DNA from: a virus
Length of the DNA: 49,039 nucleotides
Direction: 5' to 3' (one strand)
Virus record (IMG/VR): IMGVR_UViG_3300043429_001224
Location: 1-49,039 of that record
A program made the translations under genes and the position numbers. Positions 1 through 7,358 of the stretch are shown one piece after another. Position 1 is the stretch's first letter; each line of letters begins with the position of its first letter. The notes below the pieces were generated by a model. That model was not told the origin of the DNA. It made no database searches and saw only the letters and a program-made list of their open reading frames with translations.

Positions 1-1
1 T

Positions 2-259
2 AAATTGTCTGAAGAGGAAGAAGACCTTGTGAAAAAAAACGTAGAAGATTCTGAAGAGGAAGAAGATTCTGAAAAGGAAGAAGATTCTGAAAAGGAAGAA
101 GATTCTGAAGAGGAAGAAGATTCTAAAGAGGAAGAAGATTCTGAAAAGGAAGAAGATTCTGAAGAGGAAGAAGATTCTGAAGAGGAATATTCTAAAAAAG
201 TAAAAAAGAAAAACAAAAAAGAAAAAGAGGTTGAAGATTTGGGATTGGATTCAATCTAA
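2..259 (+). CDS. C-terminal acidic tail of a gene entering from the left (partial)
   Basis: The reading frame is open from the first bases of the window and stops at 257-259, so this is most likely the end of a longer gene, although a TTG at 5 could start a small protein. What is visible is almost entirely Glu, Asp, Ser and Lys: eight D-S-E-(E/K)-E-E hexapeptides followed by a Lys-rich patch and the ending GLDSI. No domain is recognisable. The next gene is topoisomerase subunit gp52, so the missing part could be the large topoisomerase subunit, but only gene order suggests this. A strong terminator hairpin follows. Confidence 0.55.
   Translation, partial: KLSEEEEDLVKKNVEDSEEEEDSEKEEDSEKEEDSEEEEDSKEEEDSEKEEDSEEEEDSEEEYSKKVKKKNKKEKEVEDLGLDSI
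44..187 (+). repeat. Eight tandem 18-nt units coding for an acidic hexapeptide
   Basis: Eight consecutive 18-nt units of the form GAAGATTCTGAAGAGGAA, differing mainly by A/G changes that swap Glu and Lys codons. They lie in frame, so gain or loss of a unit changes only the length of the acidic tail. Confidence 0.9.
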
Positions 260-272
260 ATATATCTCGTCT

Positions 273-305
273 AAACAGAGGAATTTTAAATTCCTCTGTT
301 TTTTT
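273..305 (+). terminator. Rho-independent terminator
   Basis: An 11-bp perfect stem (AAACAGAGGAA with TTCCTCTGTTT, extendable by A-T pairs) around a small AT loop runs directly into a T run. It lies 14 nt after the stop of the acidic-tail gene and separates it from gp52. Confidence 0.85.
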
Positions 306-363
306 GTAAGAACTTTAAAAAATTATTGAATATAAATTTAACAATATTAAACTTATCAATATT

Positions 364-1758
364 TTGAAAACTAAATCATATCCATTAAACATATCAAAGC
401 AAATTGATGTTAATTTTAGAAATTATGCTTTATATGTATTAGAAAATCGAGGAATCCCTTCCTTTTACGACGCTTTAACAAACGTACAACGATTTATCCT
501 AATTAATGCACCTCATAATTATAATAAAACTATATCACTGGTCGGATCTTGTATATCTGATGGATATCACCACGGTGATAAGTCATTAACAGGCGCAATT
601 AATAAATTAGCTCGTCCATTTGGAAATAGCGAACAACTTTTGTTAGGTGATGGTTTTTTTGGTACACCTATTAATCACGAAGCATCCGCTGCGCGTTACA
701 CTTCAATTAAAATCAATCCAAGAATTGCAGAATTAATTCGTAAGAGTGAATTTTTAAATGTTAAAAATGAAGAAGGATCTTGGGATCCTTTATGGTTAGA
801 TATGCCAATCGGTATCACTAATATGATTATTGGTATAGCCGTCGGGTATAAAACAACAGTGTTGCCCAGGGATTTGGAAGATGTTCAAAAATTTCTTGAA
901 GGCAAATCCAAAGAAATTATTCCTAAGTTTAAAAACTTTAAAGGCAAAATCAAGAGGTATAAAGGGATGAACAAAACTTGGTTGATTGAAGGAAGTCTTC
1001 AAGTAAATGAAGACGTAAAATCAATCAGGATTTTAGAATTGCCTCCATTGATGAAGTATAGCAGTTTTTTAAAGAAATTGGAAACAATTCTTGAAAAACA
1101 TTCTGTAAAAATGATTAATAATTCTTCCACAAATATTGATGTTATTTTAAATTTTACGGGTAACAAAGAAGAGTGGCCAGTATTTTTAGAAGCTGTAGAT
1201 AAAAGTGTTAAAATGCTTATCACAGAAACACCCGTCTTTGTTAAAGATGGCTTAGTTATTGAATATGATAGAATTGAAGATTATATCAATGACTATCGTT
1301 ATAGATTAGCGGATTTACGAGTTAAACGGATTCAACATTACAAAAATCTGAATGATGATGAATTATTATTTTTGACATTCAAAGAAAAGTATTTTATCTT
1401 TATGTTAAATAACAAAAATAAAATGCGTTCAGATTCAGAAGTAAATGATTTTTTAACCGAGTTAACAGTTAATCATTCTCATATTAGACGTCGTCTTGAT
1501 TCAATTTTGTTAAAAACATTAACCGAAGAAGAACTTACAAGAACGCGAGAAAGAATTGCATTCCTAAAAGAGGAAATTAAAAAACAAGAAAAAGAATTAT
1601 CTGAAGCAATTAAAGATTTTGAAAAAGCTGAAGACACAGCATTAAGCAGAGCAACAACTAATAGATCAATATCATCAGTAAATTTATTTGAGTCTGAAGA
1701 AGACGAAATTGATGGTATTGAAATATTCCAGCAAAATGAAGAAGAAGACGAACTATGA
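364..1758 (+). CDS. 52: DNA topoisomerase II medium subunit, gp52-like (GyrA/ParC type)
   Basis: This is the DNA-cleaving subunit of a T4-type type II topoisomerase, used in phage replication. The N-terminus (YALYVLENRGIP, then NVQRFIL) follows the gp52/GyrA pattern, and the AARYT motif places the DNA-linking tyrosine at about residue 112. At 464 residues it is close to T4 gp52 (442). The C-terminal ~100 residues are a charged coiled coil ending in an acidic tail. The start is a TTG at 364; no in-frame ATG lies nearby and the homology begins just after it. A TATAAATT box lies about 30 nt upstream. The stop overlaps the next start (ATGA), so it is probably cotranscribed and translationally coupled with the ClpP-like gene. 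Confidence 0.88.
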   Translation: MKTKSYPLNISKQIDVNFRNYALYVLENRGIPSFYDALTNVQRFILINAPHNYNKTISLVGSCISDGYHHGDKSLTGAINKLARPFGNSEQLLLGDGFFGTPINHEASAARYTSIKINPRIAELIRKSEFLNVKNEEGSWDPLWLDMPIGITNMIIGIAVGYKTTVLPRDLEDVQKFLEGKSKEIIPKFKNFKGKIKRYKGMNKTWLIEGSLQVNEDVKSIRILELPPLMKYSSFLKKLETILEKHSVKMINNSSTNIDVILNFTGNKEEWPVFLEAVDKSVKMLITETPVFVKDGLVIEYDRIEDYINDYRYRLADLRVKRIQHYKNLNDDELLFLTFKEKYFIFMLNNKNKMRSDSEVNDFLTELTVNHSHIRRRLDSILLKTLTEEELTRTRERIAFLKEEIKKQEKELSEAIKDFEKAEDTALSRATTNRSISSVNLFESEEDEIDGIEIFQQNEEEDEL

Positions 1759-2372
1759 TTACACAAAACACAAATTTATTAAATTTAAAAAAGAATGATT
1801 ATGATTCAGACTTATCTACGCATCAAGCAGTTTCGGTTATAGGTGACCACGTTTGGTTTTATGGCGGAGTGGATGAATCATCAGCAATGGCTCTTAATCG
1901 CGCCTTGCATGAACTATCAATGAGATTAGCGCCCACCGCATTTTCATCAATGCAAGAAGTAGGATCACCCGCGCCTATATTTTTACATATAAATTCTATG
2001 GGTGGCGAAGTTTTTTCATCATTTGCAATTGCGGATACGATTGAACGCATTTCTTCATTAACGCCAGTTATAACAGTAATTGAAGGAGCTGCAGCATCTG
2101 GTGCAACTATTATATCAACAGCAGGAGCAAAAAGATTAATGAGAAAAAATTCATATATGTTAATTCATGAATTAAGTGATGTACATTGGGGAAAATATAG
2201 TAGACTTAAAGATCAGATGACAAGCAATGATAACATTATGAAAACCATAAAGGAATGGTATACAGCAAAAACAAAAATTCCTGCTAAAGATTTAGATAAA
2301 ATACTTTCACATGATATTTGGTGGAACTCTAAACAATGTTTAAAATACGGATTAATAGATCAGATAATTTAA
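1755..2372 (+). CDS. ClpP-like serine protease
   Basis: A 205-residue ClpP/crotonase-fold protease. The catalytic triad is visible: Ser115 in GAAASGA, His138 in YMLIHEL, and Asp187 in SHDIWW just before the family's YGLID ending. ClpP enzymes form stacked rings that cut unfolded or delivered peptides. Some large phages use ClpP-type enzymes as prohead proteases, while others may redirect host Clp ATPases; nothing here decides between these. The gene sits between topoisomerase and sliding clamp rather than beside the capsid genes, which argues mildly for a replication or host-takeover role. It overlaps gp52 by 4 nt. Confidence 0.85.
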   Translation: MITQNTNLLNLKKNDYDSDLSTHQAVSVIGDHVWFYGGVDESSAMALNRALHELSMRLAPTAFSSMQEVGSPAPIFLHINSMGGEVFSSFAIADTIERISSLTPVITVIEGAAASGATIISTAGAKRLMRKNSYMLIHELSDVHWGKYSRLKDQMTSNDNIMKTIKEWYTAKTKIPAKDLDKILSHDIWWNSKQCLKYGLIDQII

Positions 2373-2416
2373 AACTATATGTTTAAATATGAATAAAATA
2401 ATTAAAATTATACGCA

Positions 2417-3160
2417 ATGAAAAGTACTAAATCTTTACAACTTACTTCAACCGAAGAGCTAACAAATTTCTTAAAAAGATTTTCACCCGTTTCATCAAAC
2501 CTTTTACTTGAAGTTGAAGACGGTTATTTAAAAGCAAAAACGCATACACCTGAAAGATCAGTTGTTAAATCTTCAAAGATACCAATTGGGCGAATGTTTA
2601 GCAATGATGATGCATTTGACGAAGATGTCAAATTTGGTCTATTTTCTGTTGAACGAATGATGAAAGCTTTTTCGCATTTTGGTAACAGCGCAATTAACTT
2701 TGAGCTACACCAAGAATCAACATCAGACGGAAATGTAGGAACAGATATTAATCTTAAAAATGAATCATTGGACATCAACTTTCAATGTGCAAGTTTAAGG
2801 CTTTTTACCTATATCACGGATGAAATGATGGACAAAATTGCCGATTCTTCATCTTCAGAAATTTCATTTGTTCTTACTAAAGAAATTCAATCCAAAATTA
2901 ATAGCTTAGCTGGTATTGATTCCGACCAAAAGCTTTTAACTCTTGGAGTAAAAAAAGGAAATGTAATAGTATCAGGTAAAAGCTTTAATCTTAATATTGG
3001 TCAAATTGAAAATAAATCAGCAGACATATCTGTGTCGGTTTATAAAAACCAATTTGCTTTTTTGGATAAAGAAGATACAATGGTTTATCTTTCCGAGGAC
3101 CGCTTAATTTTTCACTCAATAGAATCTGACACCAAAATGATTATTGGTAAAGCAGAATAA
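2417..3160 (+). CDS. 45: Sliding clamp (gp45-like DNA polymerase processivity factor)
   Basis: A 247-residue protein with the length and alternating strand pattern of T4-type clamps (T4 gp45 is 228). As a ring-shaped trimer it would tether the polymerase to DNA and also act as the mobile co-activator of late transcription together with gp55. The N-terminal LTSTEELTNFLKRFSPV and the later hydrophobic strands fit a clamp fold, but similarity is not strong by eye. Support comes from context: a polymerase fragment follows, and gp44 (clamp loader) and gp55 occur in the same window. A long hairpin follows its stop codon. Confidence 0.7.
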   Translation: MKSTKSLQLTSTEELTNFLKRFSPVSSNLLLEVEDGYLKAKTHTPERSVVKSSKIPIGRMFSNDDAFDEDVKFGLFSVERMMKAFSHFGNSAINFELHQESTSDGNVGTDINLKNESLDINFQCASLRLFTYITDEMMDKIADSSSSEISFVLTKEIQSKINSLAGIDSDQKLLTLGVKKGNVIVSGKSFNLNIGQIENKSADISVSVYKNQFAFLDKEDTMVYLSEDRLIFHSIESDTKMIIGKAE

Positions 3161-3167
3161 TTTAAAC

Positions 3168-3198
3168 AGCGGTTCTTGTCAAATAAACAAGAACCGCT
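3168..3198 (+). terminator. Strong hairpin after the sliding clamp gene
   Basis: A perfect 12-bp GC-containing stem (AGCGGTTCTTGT with ACAAGAACCGCT) around a 7-nt loop, 8 nt after the clamp stop codon. It lacks a clean T run, so it may be a terminator or an mRNA 3' stabiliser. It marks the boundary between the clamp gene and the disturbed polymerase locus. Confidence 0.6.
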
Positions 3199-3219
3199 AA
3201 GTTTATAAAAATTATAAAT

Positions 3220-3339
3220 ATGAAATATTGCCAAATAGATCCTAATAATTCCAGCATTGATGAAATAAAAGCTGAAATATCAAGATTAACCAATTTAATG
3301 AATCTTAAAAAAAATGAGGAGCAGGCGGTAAAGATCTAA
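3220..3339 (+). pseudogene. Truncated second copy of the 5' end of the polymerase fragment gene
   Basis: A 39-codon reading frame (MKYCQIDP to EEQAVKI, then TAA) that matches the first 39 residues of the polymerase gene at 4506 at 27 positions, including the run LMNLKKNEEQ. It ends exactly where the real gene enters motif B (the NSCYG segment). Many differences are synonymous, so it is not a fresh duplication; it looks like a diverged copy brought in or left behind by the homing endonuclease next to it. The last 35 nt are also the antisense end of that endonuclease gene. Whether the 39-residue peptide is made is unknown. Confidence 0.75.
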
Positions 3340-4378
3340 CACACAATTCATCAATTGATTCTATAATAATAGGTTCATTGGCATTTCTACTATTAAAAAT
3401 AAATATATGAAATGTTAATGGGCCTTTTTTTAAATTGTCATATACAAAATTGAGTTTTTCTTTATGCAAATTAAAAGTATATTTGGATTTTACTTCAATT
3501 ACTAAGTTTTTTGATGCAATATAAATATCAGGATAATACCTATGAATTTTATTACCTGATGTATATGTTAAAGGACCTGTGTATTTTTCAATTTGGGCGC
3601 GCCCTATTATGATATCCGATTCTTTATAATATTTAAGTAAATAATTAATAGCAAGATCTTCATATCCTTGTACTTTAATTGTAGTCCCAGACGGTAAAAT
3701 AAAATCTTTATATGAATATATTGGTTTAAGCAAATCTCCATATTTATCCATTTTAGTATCAATCATTTTTTTTACAGTCAACGGATTATGTAAAGGATTT
3801 GTATATCCTGTAAGTTTTTTGTGTGTTTCAGTACATTTATTTAAAATTTTTTCCGATTGGAATGGATAGTAATATCCATGTTTTTCAAATGTTTTATTTT
3901 TTGTGTATTCTGAATTAACTACCCACTCACTGCCATATTTTAATAAATTGGTTTTTTTAATTTTTGATACACGCATTTCTTTATTTTCTTTACTCATATT
4001 TTCGTGCATATATTTTGCTGAACATTTAGTTGAACAGAATAAACGTTCTTTTTTTCTTGGCTTGAATTCATATTCATTATTGCAATTTAAACATTTTTTA
4101 ACTTCTTTGATGTTTGGTTTTTCATAGTTTATCCATTTTTGTTTTAACCCACATGGTTTACAAAATTTTAAATAACCGTTTGCAAAGCCACGAAAAGAAA
4201 CGCTTGAACCACAATTACATTTAGGTCGTTCTGTTAATTCATAATATTGAAAATAAGCAAATTCTTGAAATGAATGGTAGTTTATAATTTCGGTTTTAAT
4301 TAAATCTTTATATTTTTGCTGAAATCCTTTTAGCGTGCCGAATTCTTTTAAGTGATTTGTAATAAGTTCTTTAAACAT
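3305..4378 (-). CDS. PD-(D/E)XK-type homing endonuclease in the polymerase locus
   Basis: The only reverse-strand gene in the window. I chose the ATG at 4378 (MFKELITNH, 357 residues); a TTG at 4426 would add 16 residues. It has an N-terminal region with two Cys clusters (CNCG with CKPC; CLNC with FCSTKC) that look like zinc-binding modules. A middle part holds repeated K-x-G/NP-type DNA-binding segments (KYGSEW, KHGYYYPF, GYTNPLHNPL, DKYGDL). The C-terminal nuclease core has YYPDIYI followed by LVIEVKS, a PD-(D/E)XK signature. Such enzymes cut intron- or HEG-less alleles and spread their own gene. It lies between a broken copy of the polymerase 5' end and the intact fragment, so polymerase is its probable target. 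Confidence 0.8.
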   Translation of the reverse strand: MFKELITNHLKEFGTLKGFQQKYKDLIKTEIINYHSFQEFAYFQYYELTERPKCNCGSSVSFRGFANGYLKFCKPCGLKQKWINYEKPNIKEVKKCLNCNNEYEFKPRKKERLFCSTKCSAKYMHENMSKENKEMRVSKIKKTNLLKYGSEWVVNSEYTKNKTFEKHGYYYPFQSEKILNKCTETHKKLTGYTNPLHNPLTVKKMIDTKMDKYGDLLKPIYSYKDFILPSGTTIKVQGYEDLAINYLLKYYKESDIIIGRAQIEKYTGPLTYTSGNKIHRYYPDIYIASKNLVIEVKSKYTFNLHKEKLNFVYDNLKKGPLTFHIFIFNSRNANEPIIIESIDELCVRSLPPAPHFF

Positions 4379-4505
4379 TTCTATGATATTATTTTTGTTT
4401 ATATATAAAAAACATAAAACACACAAATGAAAAAAACATTAATTTGGTGATATTTTTAAAAAAAACTATTTAATAAATAATGAATATAAATTTAAACAAT
4501 TTTTA

Positions 4506-5684
4506 ATGAAATACTGTAAAATTGATCCTTCTTCTGCAACTAGAGAAGAAATTTTATCGGAAATAGAAAGGTTAACATATTTAATGAATCTTAAAAAAAA
4601 TGAGGAACAATCTGTAAAAATCTTTATTAATAGTTGTTATGGAGCATTAGCATCAACTTATTTTGTTGGTTATAACGTAAAAGTAGCTGAAGCTATTACT
4701 TTACAAGGACAAGAAATGATTAAATTTACAAGCAGAATTATTAATCGTTATTTTTTAGAATTTTGGCATAAAGATAAAAAGCTTCATGAATTACTAGGAT
4801 TAAACACAGTAAACCCGGTAAAAGATGAGGTTGCTGTTTATGGAGACACGGATTCTTGTTATATAACTTTACAAGAAATTGTCAATGGCTGTGATTGGAA
4901 AGAAGATACAAGAAAACTAATTATGATGATTTATGAAAATCGTCTTAAAGAATATCTTGAGAAAAATTTTGAATCTATGGCTAAAAAATCAGGCACAGAA
5001 AATATTCAAGATTTGGAAATGGAAACCCTTTCATATTCAGGAATCTTTTTAAAGAAAAAGAAATATGTATTAGATCTTGCTTGGAAAGGTGGTGCAAATG
5101 GCGGAATTTTTTATAATTCACAACAAAAAATTAAAGCAACAGGCGTGGAGATTGCTCAATCTTCAACACCAGCATTTGCAAGAAAAAAGTTAAAAGAATT
5201 GCTTGAAGTTATCCTAAGAGAACGTAAATCATTAAATTTACGCAAATTTACAGAAATTCTTAAACGGGAAAAAGAAACATTTATGTTGGATAACATTGAA
5301 AATATTTCTATGTCTTCAAGCATAGGAGATTATGAAAAAGGAATTGCTGATGATAGAAAAAAATTAGTAATTAATGACCATTGTCCAATGCACGTTCGTG
5401 CTTCAGGATATCATAATTTTTTAATCAATAATAGTAAATGGAAAAATAAGTATCAATTAATTAAAAGCGGCGACAAGGTTAGATTCTATTATGCAAAAAA
5501 TAATGATGGCGGGGAAAACGTATTTGGATATTTGCCTGGTAATTATCCTGTAGAAATTGCACCACCGGTTGATTATGATGCGCAATTTGCACGATGTATT
5601 ATTGATCCTATTAATCGCTTTATAGTTGCAATGGGTTTACCTGCGCTTTCACCGGAATTAATTGTCAGAACACAATTGTTTTAA
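4506..5684 (+). CDS. 43: DNA polymerase family B, C-terminal fragment (gp43-like, split)
   Basis: 392 residues holding only the second half of a B-family replicative polymerase. Motif B is at residues 38-46 (KIFINSCYG) and motif C at 112-117 (YGDTDS). These are followed by the LKKKKYVLD lysine-rich palm motif, KATGVE and a thumb region. The 3'-5' exonuclease, the N-terminal domain and motif A (the DxxSLYP aspartate) are absent here and from the rest of the window. The protein must therefore pair with a separately encoded N-terminal fragment, as in Aeromonas T4-like phages with gp43A/gp43B genes. No intein remnant is seen at its N-terminus, so association would be non-covalent. The next gene starts in its stop codon (TAATG). 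Confidence 0.9.
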   Translation: MKYCKIDPSSATREEILSEIERLTYLMNLKKNEEQSVKIFINSCYGALASTYFVGYNVKVAEAITLQGQEMIKFTSRIINRYFLEFWHKDKKLHELLGLNTVNPVKDEVAVYGDTDSCYITLQEIVNGCDWKEDTRKLIMMIYENRLKEYLEKNFESMAKKSGTENIQDLEMETLSYSGIFLKKKKYVLDLAWKGGANGGIFYNSQQKIKATGVEIAQSSTPAFARKKLKELLEVILRERKSLNLRKFTEILKREKETFMLDNIENISMSSSIGDYEKGIADDRKKLVINDHCPMHVRASGYHNFLINNSKWKNKYQLIKSGDKVRFYYAKNNDGGENVFGYLPGNYPVEIAPPVDYDAQFARCIIDPINRFIVAMGLPALSPELIVRTQLF

Positions 5685-5947
5685 TGAGAAAAGAAATTCT
5701 TATACACTATGTAAATGTTAATAATCTTTCAAATTATGAATTGGTAAACTATATAGATTTACATTCAAAACCTGATATTTATACCGAGTCCTATATCATA
5801 CCAATTGAAATAGGAGATTCATACATTGAAACTATTAATACCAGCGTTTTACCTGAAAGTGAATATTTATCAATCAAACAAACTTTAACAAGTTCACATA
5901 CAAATCTACAAAAAACATTACAAGAATTTAAAAATACTATAAACTAA
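5684..5947 (+). CDS. Small protein of unknown function
   Basis: 87 residues, acidic, with no signal peptide or membrane segment. The first half is probably a small alpha/beta domain (EILIHYVNVNNL); the last 25 residues look helical. It overlaps the polymerase stop by 1 nt and ends 2 nt before uvsX, so it is embedded in the replication operon. I do not recognise the family. Confidence 0.65.
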   Translation: MRKEILIHYVNVNNLSNYELVNYIDLHSKPDIYTESYIIPIEIGDSYIETINTSVLPESEYLSIKQTLTSSHTNLQKTLQEFKNTIN

Positions 5948-5949
5948 AA

Positions 5950-6234
5950 ATGGCTAAATCATTTTCTTTTTCTGAATTAGATTCAGCGCTGTCAAAAATT
6001 AATCCTAAAGGATCGATCATCACTCACAACACTTTTTCTAAAATTGATGAATATATTCCTACGGGCAATTTTATGTTAAATGCGCAATTAACTGGCTCTC
6101 TCTTTGGAGGCATCCCAAACTCAAGATCAATATGTTTTGCGGGTGAATCAGGATGTTTGCCAAAAAATGAAAAGGTTAAAGTATATATACTGAAAACCCG
6201 CACATTTGATGAAAGGTACACAATCGAAGAGTAA
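5950..6234 (+). CDS. uvsX: UvsX/RecA-like recombinase, N-terminal fragment with short N-intein
   Basis: Residues 1-68 are the start of a T4 UvsX-type recombinase, running to the first half of its Walker A motif (FAGESG). Residue 69 is the catalytic Cys1 of an intein (CLPKNEKVKVYI, block A), and the protein stops after only 26 intein residues. The other half of the P-loop (TGKT) is in the gene at 7359, directly after a C-intein ending in SHN. Trans-splicing would therefore rebuild GESG-TGKT. On its own this 94-residue piece cannot bind ATP. An N-intein this short is the atypical type split between intein blocks A and B, as in AceL-TerL. Confidence 0.9.
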   Translation: MAKSFSFSELDSALSKINPKGSIITHNTFSKIDEYIPTGNFMLNAQLTGSLFGGIPNSRSICFAGESGCLPKNEKVKVYILKTRTFDERYTIEE

Positions 6235-7348
6235 AAATCCGTTGAGCATTTTTAAAAACAAGCTGTCTTACGATGATTATATCAAGTATGTAAGACAGCT
6301 TGTTTCAAATTTTAATTATGATGCAGACACAAACGAATTTGAGAAAATGTATCAACGTTATCTTGATAATTATGTTCAGATCGAAAAAAAACAGGCAAGC
6401 AGAATTTGTTTATCAATGATTGGTTTTTTTTCTGCAACCCAATTAAATATTAATTATTGGATAGACAGAGGATGGAGTAAAGCTCAAGCAATTGAAAAAA
6501 TTAAGAAAAGACAATCAACCTGTACGCCTGAGATTGCTGCAAAAATACAAGCAACGCTTTCCAAAAAAACAAAAGAAGAAAAAGCAGAAATAAACAAAAG
6601 AAAAGGTAATGGTTTAAATGCAGATTGGCTTGTAAAAAATCAGGGTCTAACGCAAGAAGAGGCTAAACAAAAAATTTTTAATAGATGTTCACGCGCAGGT
6701 AAAATAAAAAATACTTTGTATAAAAAACTTGGGAAAGCTGTTTCTGATAGACAGTTAAGTTTTTATTTGGAACGCGGTTTAACACTTGAAGATGCAAAAA
6801 ATGCATTAAAAGAAAGACAAACTACAACATCTCTTCAAGCATATGTAAAAAAATACGGTTATGACGAAGGTATAAAAAGATATGAAAAAAGAATAGACTT
6901 ATTTAAAAAGAATTGGGCAAATAAACCAGATGATGAAAAATTAGAAATAATTTGTAAAAGAATAAAAAGAAACAAATTTTTTTCAACTGAATCATATATT
7001 TTCTTTAAAGAAATAGAAAAAAATTACTTTATAAATCTTAATTGTTTATACGGAAAAAATGAATATTTTTTATATGATAACGTAAATAAAAAGATTTATT
7101 TTTATGACTTTGTCATTCCTGAAAAAAAGATAATTATTGAATATCACGGAAGTTTTTGGCACGCTGATTCTAACAAGTCAAAAGAAAATTGGAAAAATCC
7201 TATTTATACTTATGAAGAATCATTGCAAAAAGATAAAGAAAAAAAACGTATTGCAGAAGAAGCTGGATTTTTATATTTTGTAGTTTGGGATTATCAAAGA
7301 AATAATCAAGAAACTATCAAAAACTTATTGAATATAAATTTAAAATAA
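6209..7348 (+). CDS. Vsr-like (EDxHD/PD-(D/E)XK fold) homing endonuclease
   Basis: About 379 residues; ATG at 6209, with a TTG one codon earlier as alternative. It overlaps the end of the N-intein gene out of frame. The N-terminal two thirds is helical and contains repeated segments of the type W/Y-x-x-x-R-G-x-(S/T)-x-x-x-A (WIDRGWSKAQA, YLERGLTLEDA), probably DNA-binding. The C-terminal ~100 residues are the nuclease: YFYDF, KIIIEYHGSFWHAD, PIYTYEES and a closing FVVWDY, the pattern of Vsr-like homing enzymes found in fractured phage genes. It would cut intein-free uvsX alleles and drive spread of cassette 1. A 16-bp hairpin lies in its early codons. Confidence 0.85.
   Translation: MKGTQSKSKNPLSIFKNKLSYDDYIKYVRQLVSNFNYDADTNEFEKMYQRYLDNYVQIEKKQASRICLSMIGFFSATQLNINYWIDRGWSKAQAIEKIKKRQSTCTPEIAAKIQATLSKKTKEEKAEINKRKGNGLNADWLVKNQGLTQEEAKQKIFNRCSRAGKIKNTLYKKLGKAVSDRQLSFYLERGLTLEDAKNALKERQTTTSLQAYVKKYGYDEGIKRYEKRIDLFKKNWANKPDDEKLEIICKRIKRNKFFSTESYIFFKEIEKNYFINLNCLYGKNEYFLYDNVNKKIYFYDFVIPEKKIIIEYHGSFWHADSNKSKENWKNPIYTYEESLQKDKEKKRIAEEAGFLYFVVWDYQRNNQETIKNLLNINLK
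6256..6305 (+). promoter_or_regulatory. Perfect 16-bp inverted repeat after the uvsX N-fragment
   Basis: The arms (6256-6271 and 6290-6305, AAACAAGCTGTCTTAC and its complement) surround an 18-nt loop. It starts 22 nt after the stop of the UvsX N-fragment and inside the early codons of the endonuclease. A perfect stem of this length within coding sequence is unlikely by chance. It could act as an attenuator between the N-intein gene and the endonuclease, or hinder endonuclease translation. Confidence 0.7.
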
Positions 7349-7358
7349 AATACACTAT

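Noticed and set aside
3213-3220. TATAAATA as a late promoter for the polymerase copy
   Set aside because: The box runs into the ATG itself, leaving no room for a normal start site; the same holds for the box at 24794-24801. In AT-rich leaders such matches arise by chance.
4379-4426. Longer start (TTG at 4426) for the reverse-strand endonuclease
   Set aside because: The extra 16 residues are hydrophobic and AT-driven; the ATG at 4378 starts a plausible domain and has an AT-rich leader.
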